A stretch of DNA of 64,000 bases from Saprospiraceae bacterium (GTDB lineage: Bacteria; Bacteroidota; Bacteroidia; Chitinophagales; Saprospiraceae), in assembly GCA_029251525.1 (NCBI GenBank), contig JAQXDE010000035.1, forward strand, positions 310,001 to 374,000, given 5' to 3'. Positions 56,815 through 64,000 of this stretch are shown here, one piece after another. The notes below the pieces were generated by a model. That model was given only the letters and a program-made list of their open reading frames with translations, had not been told where the DNA came from and ran no database searches. The translations under genes and the position numbers were made by a program. Position 1 is the first letter of the stretch, and each line of letters begins with the position of its first letter.

Positions 56815-57561
56815 TGTAAAATTCGCTTTAGTCTCCAATTTGAAAACTAGGGCGAATTAATGTTACTCCGTTGTCATTTATCTTTTAAGTTACTTTTTAT
56901 AAGGCACAACGGTAATTATTAACTAATGAAATCTGAGATTTCAAAAACTAAGTTCACCTAAAATTTTTCCGCTTAGTTTAAATTATCCATTTCAGTATTG
57001 CTACTTTTGAGAGATTTGTACCAACAGAACTGATTAATTTTTATCAGTTTAAAAAGATGTTTAAGGGCAAAATATTCCAAATTTGTTCTTTATGATCAAT
57101 CCATACCCATAAATACCACCTGAATTTTAAGAATATCTTTCTCTTCTTACAAAGACCATGTATATATCTTTTTAAAATTTTAAATAATTATTTTATCTAC
57201 CATTGAGCCATACTATTCTAGAAGAATCATACTCTATAATATTTATGAAAATGAGTAAAGTTGTTTACGTTAATTAATCTTACTTCATTCATTTTAACAA
57301 AGTTGAATTAGTAATCTTAAACTATCATTAAGCATGGTAGAAATATTATATTCGCTATGCTCCGTTTGAGTTATGAAAAAAAAAGATTGAGGCTTAAATG
57401 AAAAAAATATGATTTTGTTCTAAAATAGCTTTCCATGAAGTAAAGGGACCATTCAATTCACTTTAGTCTGAAAGGTTACAAAAGATTATCTCAAAAACTA
57501 AAATTACTTTCGTAACTAGTGAATCTAAAAATTTAACTAAAAGCCATTCAATAAAAAATAT
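56815..57561. other. 747-base intergenic region
   Basis: No supported gene. Minus-strand frames near 57060-57240 read in short protein-like pieces (such as GGIYGYGLIIKNKFGIFCP) broken by stops, which might be a decayed gene, but no family was recognised. Confidence 0.35.
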
Positions 57562-59985
57562 ATGAGAAAAATATTATACCCCATTCTTTTACTTTTTTTA
57601 TTTTTTCACACTAATGCACAACAAATTCTAAATCAATATTCAAGGGTTAAAATTGATTTGACCAATCATTCAATTTTGGATGTTGCTCGTTTAGGATTGG
57701 AAGCCGATCATGGAGATTATGCTAAGGGAAAACATTTGATTAATGATTTTTCAAACCTAGAAATGGATTTACTTCGCCAAAATGAAATCCCATTTGAAAT
57801 TTTAATTGAAGATGTAAAAGCATTCTATGTTGGCCGAAATGATCCAGGATATCATAATCATGATAATAATGTGGAAACTAGAATTTTGGGAAATTGCGAT
57901 GACGATGGAGTAGGTATTCAATACGATTATGAAACTCCGGTAAATTATGAAGAGGGCTCAATGGGGGGATATTTGACTTACGATGAATTGTTGGTTACCC
58001 TAGATGATATGGTGGCACTTTATCCAAATTTAATTTCAACAAAAGCACCGATTGGGAATATTTTGACTCATGAAAATCGGCCAATCTATTGGCTTCGACT
58101 GTCAGATAATCCAAATGTAGAAGAGGCTGAACCAGAGGTATTATATACAGCTTTGCATCATGCTCGTGAACCAAATAGTTTATCTCAAATGGTTTTTTAT
58201 CTTTGGTATCTTTTGGAAAATTATGACTCTGATCCAGAGGTGAAATATTTAGTGGATAACACAGCGATGTATTTTATCCCATGTATAAACCCTGATGGAT
58301 ATATTTTTAATGAAAATACTGATCCTAATGGTGGAGGTCTTTGGAGGAAAAATAAATATCTCGAAAATGGAACTCTTAGAGGTGTTGATTTGAATCGAAA
58401 TTATGGTTACCAATGGGGGATTGATGATAATGGATCCTCTCCAAATTCCACAAGTAACGTGTATCGCGGGACTGCTCCATTTTCAGAGCCCGAAAATCAA
58501 GCGGTTCGGGATTTTTGTAACGAGCATCAATTTAAAATTACCTTGAATTATCACTCTTATGGAAATTTGTTAATTTATCCATGGGGGTACAGCGATTTGG
58601 TGACAGATGAGTATGACACTTTTTCTTCATTTGCTGAATCAATGACTAGAGAAAATGATTTTTTTGCTGGGACAGGAACCCAGACTGTTGGTTATGCAGT
58701 GAATGGAAATAGTGATGATTGGATGTACGGAGAAACAGATTCAAAACCAGCTATTTATTCTATGACTCCAGAAATTGGAGATGGAAATTTTGGATTTTGG
58801 CCACCGCAAATTGATATTGATCGATTAAACAAATCTACACTTAAGCAAAATTTAACGACAGCACATTTGGTATTGAATTATGGAGAAGCCATGGAAATAA
58901 ATTCTTCTAATTATTTGACTTCAAAAATTGGTTCGCTCGAAATATTATTAAAAAAGTATGGACTCGAAATGGGTGATCTTACCTTATCAGTTTCAGGAGT
59001 TGAAAATATAACTATAACTTCGAGTAATTCAAATACTTGGAATATGAATCACCTGGATGAAGAGACTGTAAACTTTGAGTATACAATTTCTAATGACGTT
59101 GTGAATAATGAGGAACTGAGATTAGCTATTCAAATTGATAATGGTTTATTCATTTCACATGATACAATTACAAAAATATTTTTAGATGGAGACATGATGG
59201 TTGGCCTATCTGATATGGGAAATGAGATAAATAATTGGACAACTAATGGGATATGGAACGAGACAACAGAAGAATTTTATTCGAGTACAACAAGTTATAC
59301 TGATTCTCCTTTTGAGGATTATGAGGCTAATCAAACTTCAGAAATTAAATTAAATACTCCGATTGATTTGACAAGCGCTGAAAGTGCATTTTTAAATTTT
59401 TATGCAAAATGGGATATTGAATCCAATTATGATTTGGCTCAAGTGATGGGGTCAGTTGACGGTAACAATTTTGTACCATTATGCGGAAAGTATACTACCT
59501 CTGGAACATTTAACCAAGATCTTGATGAACCGGTTTACGAGGGGATACAGACTGATTGGGTAATGGAAGAAATAAACTTAGAGGATTATATCGGTGGGTT
59601 ATTTTGGATGAAATTTAGATTAAAGGCAGATGGTGGAGTAGAGGGAGATGGATTTTATTTTGATGATTTGTCTGTGAATTTAGTGACGGGTTCAACTTCT
59701 GTTGGGGAAGAAATATCAAAAATTTCTAGCTTACAGATTTTTCCAAATCCATTTTCTCAATCTCTAAAAGTTAACTTAAATTTGGCAAAACAAACTGATA
59801 ATTTGGAATTGAGATTGGTTAACACTTTGGGACAAGTAGTTGTAAATGATTTATATCAAAGACTGCCATCTGGGAATCATTTATTGGGTATGGGGAATTC
59901 AAAAATATCGGAAGGAATTTATTTTTTACAAGTTGTATTAGATGGAGAAAAAGTAGGTAGTAAAAAAATAGTTAAAGTGAAATAA
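57562..59985 (+). CDS. secreted M14 zinc carboxypeptidase with T9SS domain
   Basis: 807 residues. Signal peptide about 1-19. The M14 domain spans about 135-455: zinc ligands His200 and Glu203 (HHAREP) and His331 (NYHSYGN), substrate-binding GVDLNRNYGYQW (274-285), catalytic Glu404 (MTPEIGD). A C-terminal beta-sandwich, immune-inhibitor/MAM-like (FLNFYAKWDIESNYDLAQV to FYFDDLSVNL), precedes the type A sorting domain (IFPNPFSQSLKVN to the end). Exported by T9SS to digest peptides, probably from the C-terminus. Followed after 6 bases by a small lipoprotein gene. Confidence 0.93.
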   Translation: MRKILYPILLLFLFFHTNAQQILNQYSRVKIDLTNHSILDVARLGLEADHGDYAKGKHLINDFSNLEMDLLRQNEIPFEILIEDVKAFYVGRNDPGYHNHDNNVETRILGNCDDDGVGIQYDYETPVNYEEGSMGGYLTYDELLVTLDDMVALYPNLISTKAPIGNILTHENRPIYWLRLSDNPNVEEAEPEVLYTALHHAREPNSLSQMVFYLWYLLENYDSDPEVKYLVDNTAMYFIPCINPDGYIFNENTDPNGGGLWRKNKYLENGTLRGVDLNRNYGYQWGIDDNGSSPNSTSNVYRGTAPFSEPENQAVRDFCNEHQFKITLNYHSYGNLLIYPWGYSDLVTDEYDTFSSFAESMTRENDFFAGTGTQTVGYAVNGNSDDWMYGETDSKPAIYSMTPEIGDGNFGFWPPQIDIDRLNKSTLKQNLTTAHLVLNYGEAMEINSSNYLTSKIGSLEILLKKYGLEMGDLTLSVSGVENITITSSNSNTWNMNHLDEETVNFEYTISNDVVNNEELRLAIQIDNGLFISHDTITKIFLDGDMMVGLSDMGNEINNWTTNGIWNETTEEFYSSTTSYTDSPFEDYEANQTSEIKLNTPIDLTSAESAFLNFYAKWDIESNYDLAQVMGSVDGNNFVPLCGKYTTSGTFNQDLDEPVYEGIQTDWVMEEINLEDYIGGLFWMKFRLKADGGVEGDGFYFDDLSVNLVTGSTSVGEEISKISSLQIFPNPFSQSLKVNLNLAKQTDNLELRLVNTLGQVVVNDLYQRLPSGNHLLGMGNSKISEGIYFLQVVLDGEKVGSKKIVKVK

Positions 59986-59991
59986 AAACAA

Positions 59992-60318
59992 ATGAAAAAA
60001 ATGTCATTGGTTTTAATGATAGGATTAATTTTATCGTTGTTTTTAAATCTGTTGTCATGTAGTAGTGGGAAAAAGATAACTACTGCTACAATAATTAAAA
60101 GTGAAATTGTTGCAACACTTAGAGTAAAAGTAAAGCCTCAACAAGTTGTTTCGGCATTCCAAAAATATAAAATAGAAACCTTAAAAGTGATTAATAAAGA
60201 TACTAACACTTGGATATTTACTTTTGATAAAAGCTTAGTTGATCCAGATTATTTTTTAGATTATTTGAAAGATTCGCAGTTTATTATATCCGCAAAATTT
60301 GGAAAAATATATAAATAA
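59992..60318 (+). CDS. small lipoprotein paired with the M14 carboxypeptidase
   Basis: 108 residues. Lipoprotein signal with Cys23 in NLLSCSSGKK, then a compact domain of about 80 residues with a beta-alpha-beta pattern (IVATLRVKVKPQQVVSAFQ; KVINKDTNTWIFTFD; YFLDYLKDSQFIISAKFGK). This pattern is reminiscent of inhibitor I9/subtilisin-propeptide-like folds, though I cannot confirm homology. The 6-base spacing from the peptidase gene and a shared terminator imply one transcript. A periplasmic inhibitor or chaperone of the peptidase is an inference. Confidence 0.75.
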   Translation: MKKMSLVLMIGLILSLFLNLLSCSSGKKITTATIIKSEIVATLRVKVKPQQVVSAFQKYKIETLKVINKDTNTWIFTFDKSLVDPDYFLDYLKDSQFIISAKFGKIYK

Positions 60319-60336
60319 TATTAAAGTAGGTAAGAT

Positions 60337-60373
60337 AAAAAACGATTTTTCAAATTGATGAAAATCGTTTTTT
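60337..60373. terminator. bidirectional terminator between the M14 operon and the CotH gene
   Basis: Perfect 13-base arms AAAAAACGATTTT (60337-60349) and AAAATCGTTTTTT (60361-60373), 11-base loop. Confidence 0.8.
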
Positions 60374-60401
60374 ATTTATAACATTACTTTTGCAAATGTA
60401 T

Positions 60402-63149
60402 TTATCGAGCAATATTTATTTTAAAACTCCTTAATTCATCTTCGATTTGAACCACTAAGAAGTATAATCCTGTTGTCAATTCCATACTGTCCAAAGATAA
60501 GTTTTTTAAGTGAAATCCTTCTGGTTGTTTTTGATTAACCTCTGTGAAGTCAATAATTTGCTGACCTAAAACGGAATGAAGAGAAACTTTGACGTTACTT
60601 GTTTTTTTCAAATTATATTTCAAAATTAAATAATCTTTAGCAGGATTGGGGAATACGCTAATGTTGAAATCATTTTCCATATTTGTATCACCAACAAGAA
60701 TAGTTTCAAAAATGGCAATCAAAGTATCAGCTTGTGTCAAATTAATCCAAGCTTTTCGGGTCGTATCATTTGGGGTAATTATATTTTCAGCAGTGCTAAT
60801 CCAATGGCTGAATTTATATGTATCTGTAAATTCATCAAATACTTTGGCTTTAATTTTATTTTCCATTCCTCCGAAATAATCACCAGTCCAAGGAAAAGAT
60901 TCAATGTCTAAAGTATTAAAATCAATTTCTCCAATGCCATTAGGTTCTGTCAAAAGTGTTATGTTGTGAGGACCAGAAAGTTCATCATAACATCCAATTG
61001 CGCCATCATCTAATAATTCACATCTTGATAAAATAAAATCTTTTAAATCCTGCACATTTGATTCCCATTCCGTTAAAGTTCCACCCCATCGTTGAATTTG
61101 TTTAGGCATCTCTGGTTCAATGACAGCAAGCATACTGTCCAGTGTGTAAATCATATTATTGCAACTAAAAACAGTATTCATCATGTCAGCATATCTAGAA
61201 TAGTAGAGTTGCTTAAATATTGAATTCTCCTCTAATAATTTGAGGAATATTTTTTCATGTTGTCCCACATCACCATCTGATGGTAGATTATTTCCGCTTG
61301 CGATATCATCATATAAATCTTGACAAATACCATCCCAATCGTTGTCACAACAATATCCATCTTGCAAAATGGTTTGTATGAAAAAGGTATCAGTTGCAGG
61401 GTAAGGACTATCTCCATTGATGATTGTTTGACAATTTGCTGGCAGAGTGCTTGTTCCACCACCACCACCAAAGAATCCATCCATAAAGTCGGAAATATCT
61501 TCTAGGTCACATGGTTCAGCATCAGGAGAGATATTTGGAACGCCACTATAATTGATGTAGTAATCAAAAGTTGCATCTAAATCCCATAGGATATAACCCC
61601 ATTTTTTGTGCTGGCCGGCAGTATCTAATCCTCGCCACCAACCGGTATTATAATTGAGCCAGTCAGACGCTACAACATTTAAATTGACAATCATATAATC
61701 AATTAAGCTAACCATATTTATACTATCATTTGCAATCTGATAATTAGCAGAATCACTCATATCATTTTCCAAAATAAAATCTCTAAGTGCCATCCAATCA
61801 GTCATAGCTTTGGTTCCACCATATTCGATTTCGGTGTTCCCCCAAGTTGATAAATATTGCAAATCATATTTTCCTTGGTCATAATATTCATCAGTATAAT
61901 CATGGTCAACAGGTCTTTCCCGCATTCCATATACTCCCCAATATTGTCCATTTAGAAACAAGATAACTCGCTCTGCTGCTCTAGTATCCAAAGCCATTCC
62001 CCCGTCTAAGGCAAGTGTTTGCACATATTCATCTCTAATATGTGCACTTCCTTGATGAGCATTATCATTAATGGCTGGATAGTTGTCGTCACCAGAATTA
62101 CGAAACATAAATTTTTGATATTCATCTCGATTAGAATAATTGAAGAGTGGCGCATTTACAGCCTTTGAATATCCCATTTCATCTCTTGAAACCCAGTCCA
62201 AACTTCGATGAGGCAATACCCATGAATCCTGACCGTGCCGGTTCAAACTGCCAAAAGAAGTGGCTTCTCTTTCTTTATTTTTATTAAAATATTCTAAAGA
62301 GCCAATTGGAATTACAGGGCCATTTCCGCCTGCTAAATCAAGCACAGAATCTGCTGCAACTGAAAAGACAGCTAATGTGAAATCTTCATCGATTAAATAA
62401 GTGTTGAAATCCATTTTTCCAGCCAAAATAGTGGAATCGTTGCTAAATGATTGAGCTTTAATTACTTGGGTGAAAGCTAAGGGCAATGGATCAGTATAGA
62501 TGGGTGATGTTTCTGTGGGGTTAGTTCCATCAGTTGTATATCGAAGTACAGAATTAGGTTCATTATTGGTCAAAGAAACCATCTGCAGACCTGAATAATA
62601 TCCTGCAGCTAAATTCATACTTGGTGTTTGAGTATATCCTAAAAATTGTTTGGTGCTATCATTAGAGCTTCCCAAACTCGGTTCAGTGCTAACCACCCAA
62701 TCTAGACCTCCATCGATTGATCGACACCTTGAGTGTTCTACTAATGTTAAGTCCATTGAAAACATTTCCATAATGGTACCACTAGGATCAGAAAGTAATA
62801 CAACTTCTCCTATTTTTGTTTGAGCCAGCTTAAAATTTGTATGAAAAATAGATCCCTCTGATTCGTCACGTCCGGAACACCAAAAGACTAAATGTCCATT
62901 TCCAGGAATAATTGTTCCAGTAGGAATGGCCCATTTTTGAGGTTTGGCTTCTTTATCAGAAATATGCCATCCTGTTAAGTCAACTGGATCTGAACTTGAA
63001 TTATATAACTCAATCCAATCTTCAGTTTTCCCATAATTATCTAAAAAAAATTCGAGGTTAGATGCAGAGTATTCGTTGATGTGGATTTGTGCAAATGAAT
63101 TTAGTGACCACAACAAGATAAGTAAAAGTGATGCGTAGTTTTTTTTCAT
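60402..63149 (-). CDS. secreted CotH-kinase/lamin-tail protein with T9SS domain
   Basis: 915 residues. Signal peptide 1-21 (ends SFAQ). Domains in order: lamin-tail domain (IHINEYSASNLEFFLDNYGK; WIELYNSS; LTGWHISD, about 22-140); a chitobiase C-terminal-like repeat (NSVLRYTTDGTNPTETSPIY, about 199-218); a CotH kinase domain (FRNSGDD; ERVILFLNGQYWGVYGMRER; KKWGYILWDLDATFDYY), about 340-720; an SHWIS Ig-like piece; and a type A sorting domain (VFPNPAKDYLILKYN to the end). CotH domains are atypical protein kinases in spore-formers; in secreted Bacteroidota proteins their job is unknown. A Gly-rich loop with GGGGG and many Cys residues lies inside the CotH region. Confidence 0.9.
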   Translation of the reverse strand: MKKNYASLLLILLWSLNSFAQIHINEYSASNLEFFLDNYGKTEDWIELYNSSSDPVDLTGWHISDKEAKPQKWAIPTGTIIPGNGHLVFWCSGRDESEGSIFHTNFKLAQTKIGEVVLLSDPSGTIMEMFSMDLTLVEHSRCRSIDGGLDWVVSTEPSLGSSNDSTKQFLGYTQTPSMNLAAGYYSGLQMVSLTNNEPNSVLRYTTDGTNPTETSPIYTDPLPLAFTQVIKAQSFSNDSTILAGKMDFNTYLIDEDFTLAVFSVAADSVLDLAGGNGPVIPIGSLEYFNKNKEREATSFGSLNRHGQDSWVLPHRSLDWVSRDEMGYSKAVNAPLFNYSNRDEYQKFMFRNSGDDNYPAINDNAHQGSAHIRDEYVQTLALDGGMALDTRAAERVILFLNGQYWGVYGMRERPVDHDYTDEYYDQGKYDLQYLSTWGNTEIEYGGTKAMTDWMALRDFILENDMSDSANYQIANDSINMVSLIDYMIVNLNVVASDWLNYNTGWWRGLDTAGQHKKWGYILWDLDATFDYYINYSGVPNISPDAEPCDLEDISDFMDGFFGGGGGTSTLPANCQTIINGDSPYPATDTFFIQTILQDGYCCDNDWDGICQDLYDDIASGNNLPSDGDVGQHEKIFLKLLEENSIFKQLYYSRYADMMNTVFSCNNMIYTLDSMLAVIEPEMPKQIQRWGGTLTEWESNVQDLKDFILSRCELLDDGAIGCYDELSGPHNITLLTEPNGIGEIDFNTLDIESFPWTGDYFGGMENKIKAKVFDEFTDTYKFSHWISTAENIITPNDTTRKAWINLTQADTLIAIFETILVGDTNMENDFNISVFPNPAKDYLILKYNLKKTSNVKVSLHSVLGQQIIDFTEVNQKQPEGFHLKNLSLDSMELTTGLYFLVVQIEDELRSFKINIAR

Positions 63150-63332
63150 TTAAAATAATTTATATCCGTTAAAAATTTTTACTGGTGATTTTAAAAAAAA
63201 AATTATTGTTTTATTTTTAAAAAATTTTGCCTTGAATTCTAATTTTAGGAAGTCTATGACTTACTAATCTAAGGTGGTGGGTGAGATAAGTTATTATTCG
63301 AGAGTAAGAAACAATAATTTAAATTTATATTT

Positions 63333-63719
63333 TCATAGAACAAACTTTTCAAATAAGCTCAACATCGTTAATTCTGGGTCTTTACAAATACCACTATGAA
63401 CCTGAGAATGTTGAATAATAGTGCTCCTTGCTGCAGTCAACCAACGAAATCGCCCTGCCAAATCGAATTGGGCAATTTTCCCACCTTTTTCATCTCCTAA
63501 ACAAATGAATTCCCAACTTTTTAAATAATCCGAAAACTCTTGAAGATCCGCATCCTTTGAAAAAGCTTTAAGTCGAATTAAGTCTAAATGATATTTTACT
63601 CCCAAAAAATTTTTCCTCTTGGAATATAAAATTACACCTACATTTATAAATTCTTCTCGCTCTACCTTGGGAACAAATCGGATGAAGGCATATTCAAAAA
63701 CTTCATTTCCTTGCATCAT
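63333..63719 (-). CDS. DUF3037 protein
   Basis: 128 residues, soluble. FEYAFIRFVPKVEREEFINVGVILYSKRK (about 8-36, given in part: FIRFVPKVEREEFINVGV) is the DUF3037 signature and FDLAGRFRWLTAARSTIIQ the second conserved segment. DUF3037 genes commonly follow HipA-like kinase genes, and here the start overlaps the end of such a gene by 17 bases. Two adjacent Met codons (63719, 63716) are alternative starts. Function unknown; last gene of the pair. Confidence 0.85.
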   Translation of the reverse strand: MMQGNEVFEYAFIRFVPKVEREEFINVGVILYSKRKNFLGVKYHLDLIRLKAFSKDADLQEFSDYLKSWEFICLGDEKGGKIAQFDLAGRFRWLTAARSTIIQHSQVHSGICKDPELTMLSLFEKFVL

Positions 63720-64000
63720 TAGCTTCTTTAGTTAGTTTATCTAGATTAGATATTTTGGTTTTTAAAAATGAAGAATATATCTCTCTTTTTTCCATAGGAG
63801 GAATAGAATCAGAATTTTCCTCCAAGAAATCATCTGGAATTAATTCAATAATTTGATCTACCAATTCATCAGTTAATGTTGATTTTATTTCAGCTGAGGC
63901 AGCCGCTAATTCAGTTGCACGATCTAACATAACATGATCTTTGATTAAAGGGAAAGTTCCACTAGCATGTTTTTCCCAAGTAGTCCAACTGTGATGAAAG
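63703..64000 (-). CDS. HipA-like kinase, C-terminal fragment (runs off the window)
   Basis: The frame continues open to the window edge, so the first in-frame ATG at 63930 is internal, not the start. The visible 99 residues begin FHHSWTTWEKHASGTFPLIK and end DKLTKEANDARK. They look like the helical C-terminal part of the HipA-like kinase family that is partnered with DUF3037. The kinase active site would lie outside the window, so whether it is intact is unknown. Assignment rests mainly on the DUF3037 partner and the overlap. Confidence 0.55.
   Translation of the reverse strand, partial: FHHSWTTWEKHASGTFPLIKDHVMLDRATELAAASAEIKSTLTDELVDQIIELIPDDFLEENSDSIPPMEKREIYSSFLKTKISNLDKLTKEANDARK

Noticed and set aside
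56815-57561. Possible decayed gene on the minus strand
   Set aside because: Short protein-like pieces between stops could not be tied to any family, unlike the guaC case.
1-64000. tRNA, rRNA, CRISPR array, insertion sequence or prophage
   Set aside because: None of the intergenic spaces shows a cloverleaf, regular repeat-spacer pattern, transposase frame or integrase; no evidence found by reading.

Overview
The window looks like a chromosomal segment of a free-living Bacteroidota bacterium. The evidence is low GC, three large secreted proteins ending in a type IX secretion (T9SS) sorting domain, a TonB-dependent receptor with a CarboxypepD_reg-like N-terminus, SusD-less uptake loci, and repeated TAnnTTTG promoter boxes typical of this phylum. 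A Saprospiria- or Cytophaga-like relative is my best guess, but the sequence alone does not settle the class. No tRNA, rRNA, CRISPR array, insertion sequence or phage gene was seen.

Layout. 0.5-4.3 kb: a tRNA-dihydrouridine synthase, then a minus-strand operon for the lower meta-cleavage pathway (hydratase, acylating acetaldehyde dehydrogenase, 4-hydroxy-2-oxovalerate aldolase). 5.4-11.8 kb: a minus-strand propionate operon (mutA, biotin carboxylase, mutB, carboxyltransferase) that turns propionyl-CoA into succinyl-CoA, but without a biotin carrier or epimerase gene in the window. 12-21 kb: a sodium:solute symporter, a DUF2490 barrel protein and a 2032-residue alpha-2-macroglobulin. 21-26.5 kb: an iron-uptake-like operon (imelysin lipoprotein, HTTM membrane protein, FecA-type receptor, and a 58-residue Cys-rich peptide). 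26.5-33.5 kb: housekeeping genes (quinone reductase, DUF697-SHOCT protein, DUF429, pyrophosphatase, queC/queF, ychF, acpH).

34-41 kb: a T9SS-exported tyrosinase with a C10 homopolymer in its coding strand, phosphoglucomutase, triosephosphate isomerase, an AI-2E family permease and a methyltransferase. 41.3-47.8 kb: a plus-strand run of nine genes for acyl-CoA or enone chemistry (enoyl-CoA hydratase, two MDR reductases, MaoC, DUF2855, nitronate monooxygenase-like, thioesterase and small partners). 47.9-51.5 kb: typA, a SOUL protein and a decayed GMP reductase gene on the minus strand. 51.7-56.8 kb: a lipoprotein esterase, the 5-oxoprolinase genes pxpABC and a DUF1080 protein. 57.6-64 kb: a T9SS M14 carboxypeptidase with a small lipoprotein partner, a T9SS CotH/lamin-tail protein, DUF3037 and the end of a HipA-like kinase gene.

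Taken together, the genes suggest an aerobic heterotroph that degrades protein, amino acids and odd- or branched-chain acids. It feeds propionyl-CoA, acetyl-CoA and pyruvate into central metabolism and exports peptidase, tyrosinase and CotH-like proteins through T9SS. The most notable items not visible as ordinary genes are the guaC pseudogene (50958-51540), the unannotated Cys-rich peptide (26280-26456), the G10/C10 tract inside the tyrosinase gene, and two related SD-bearing hairpins in front of 43252 and 46044.
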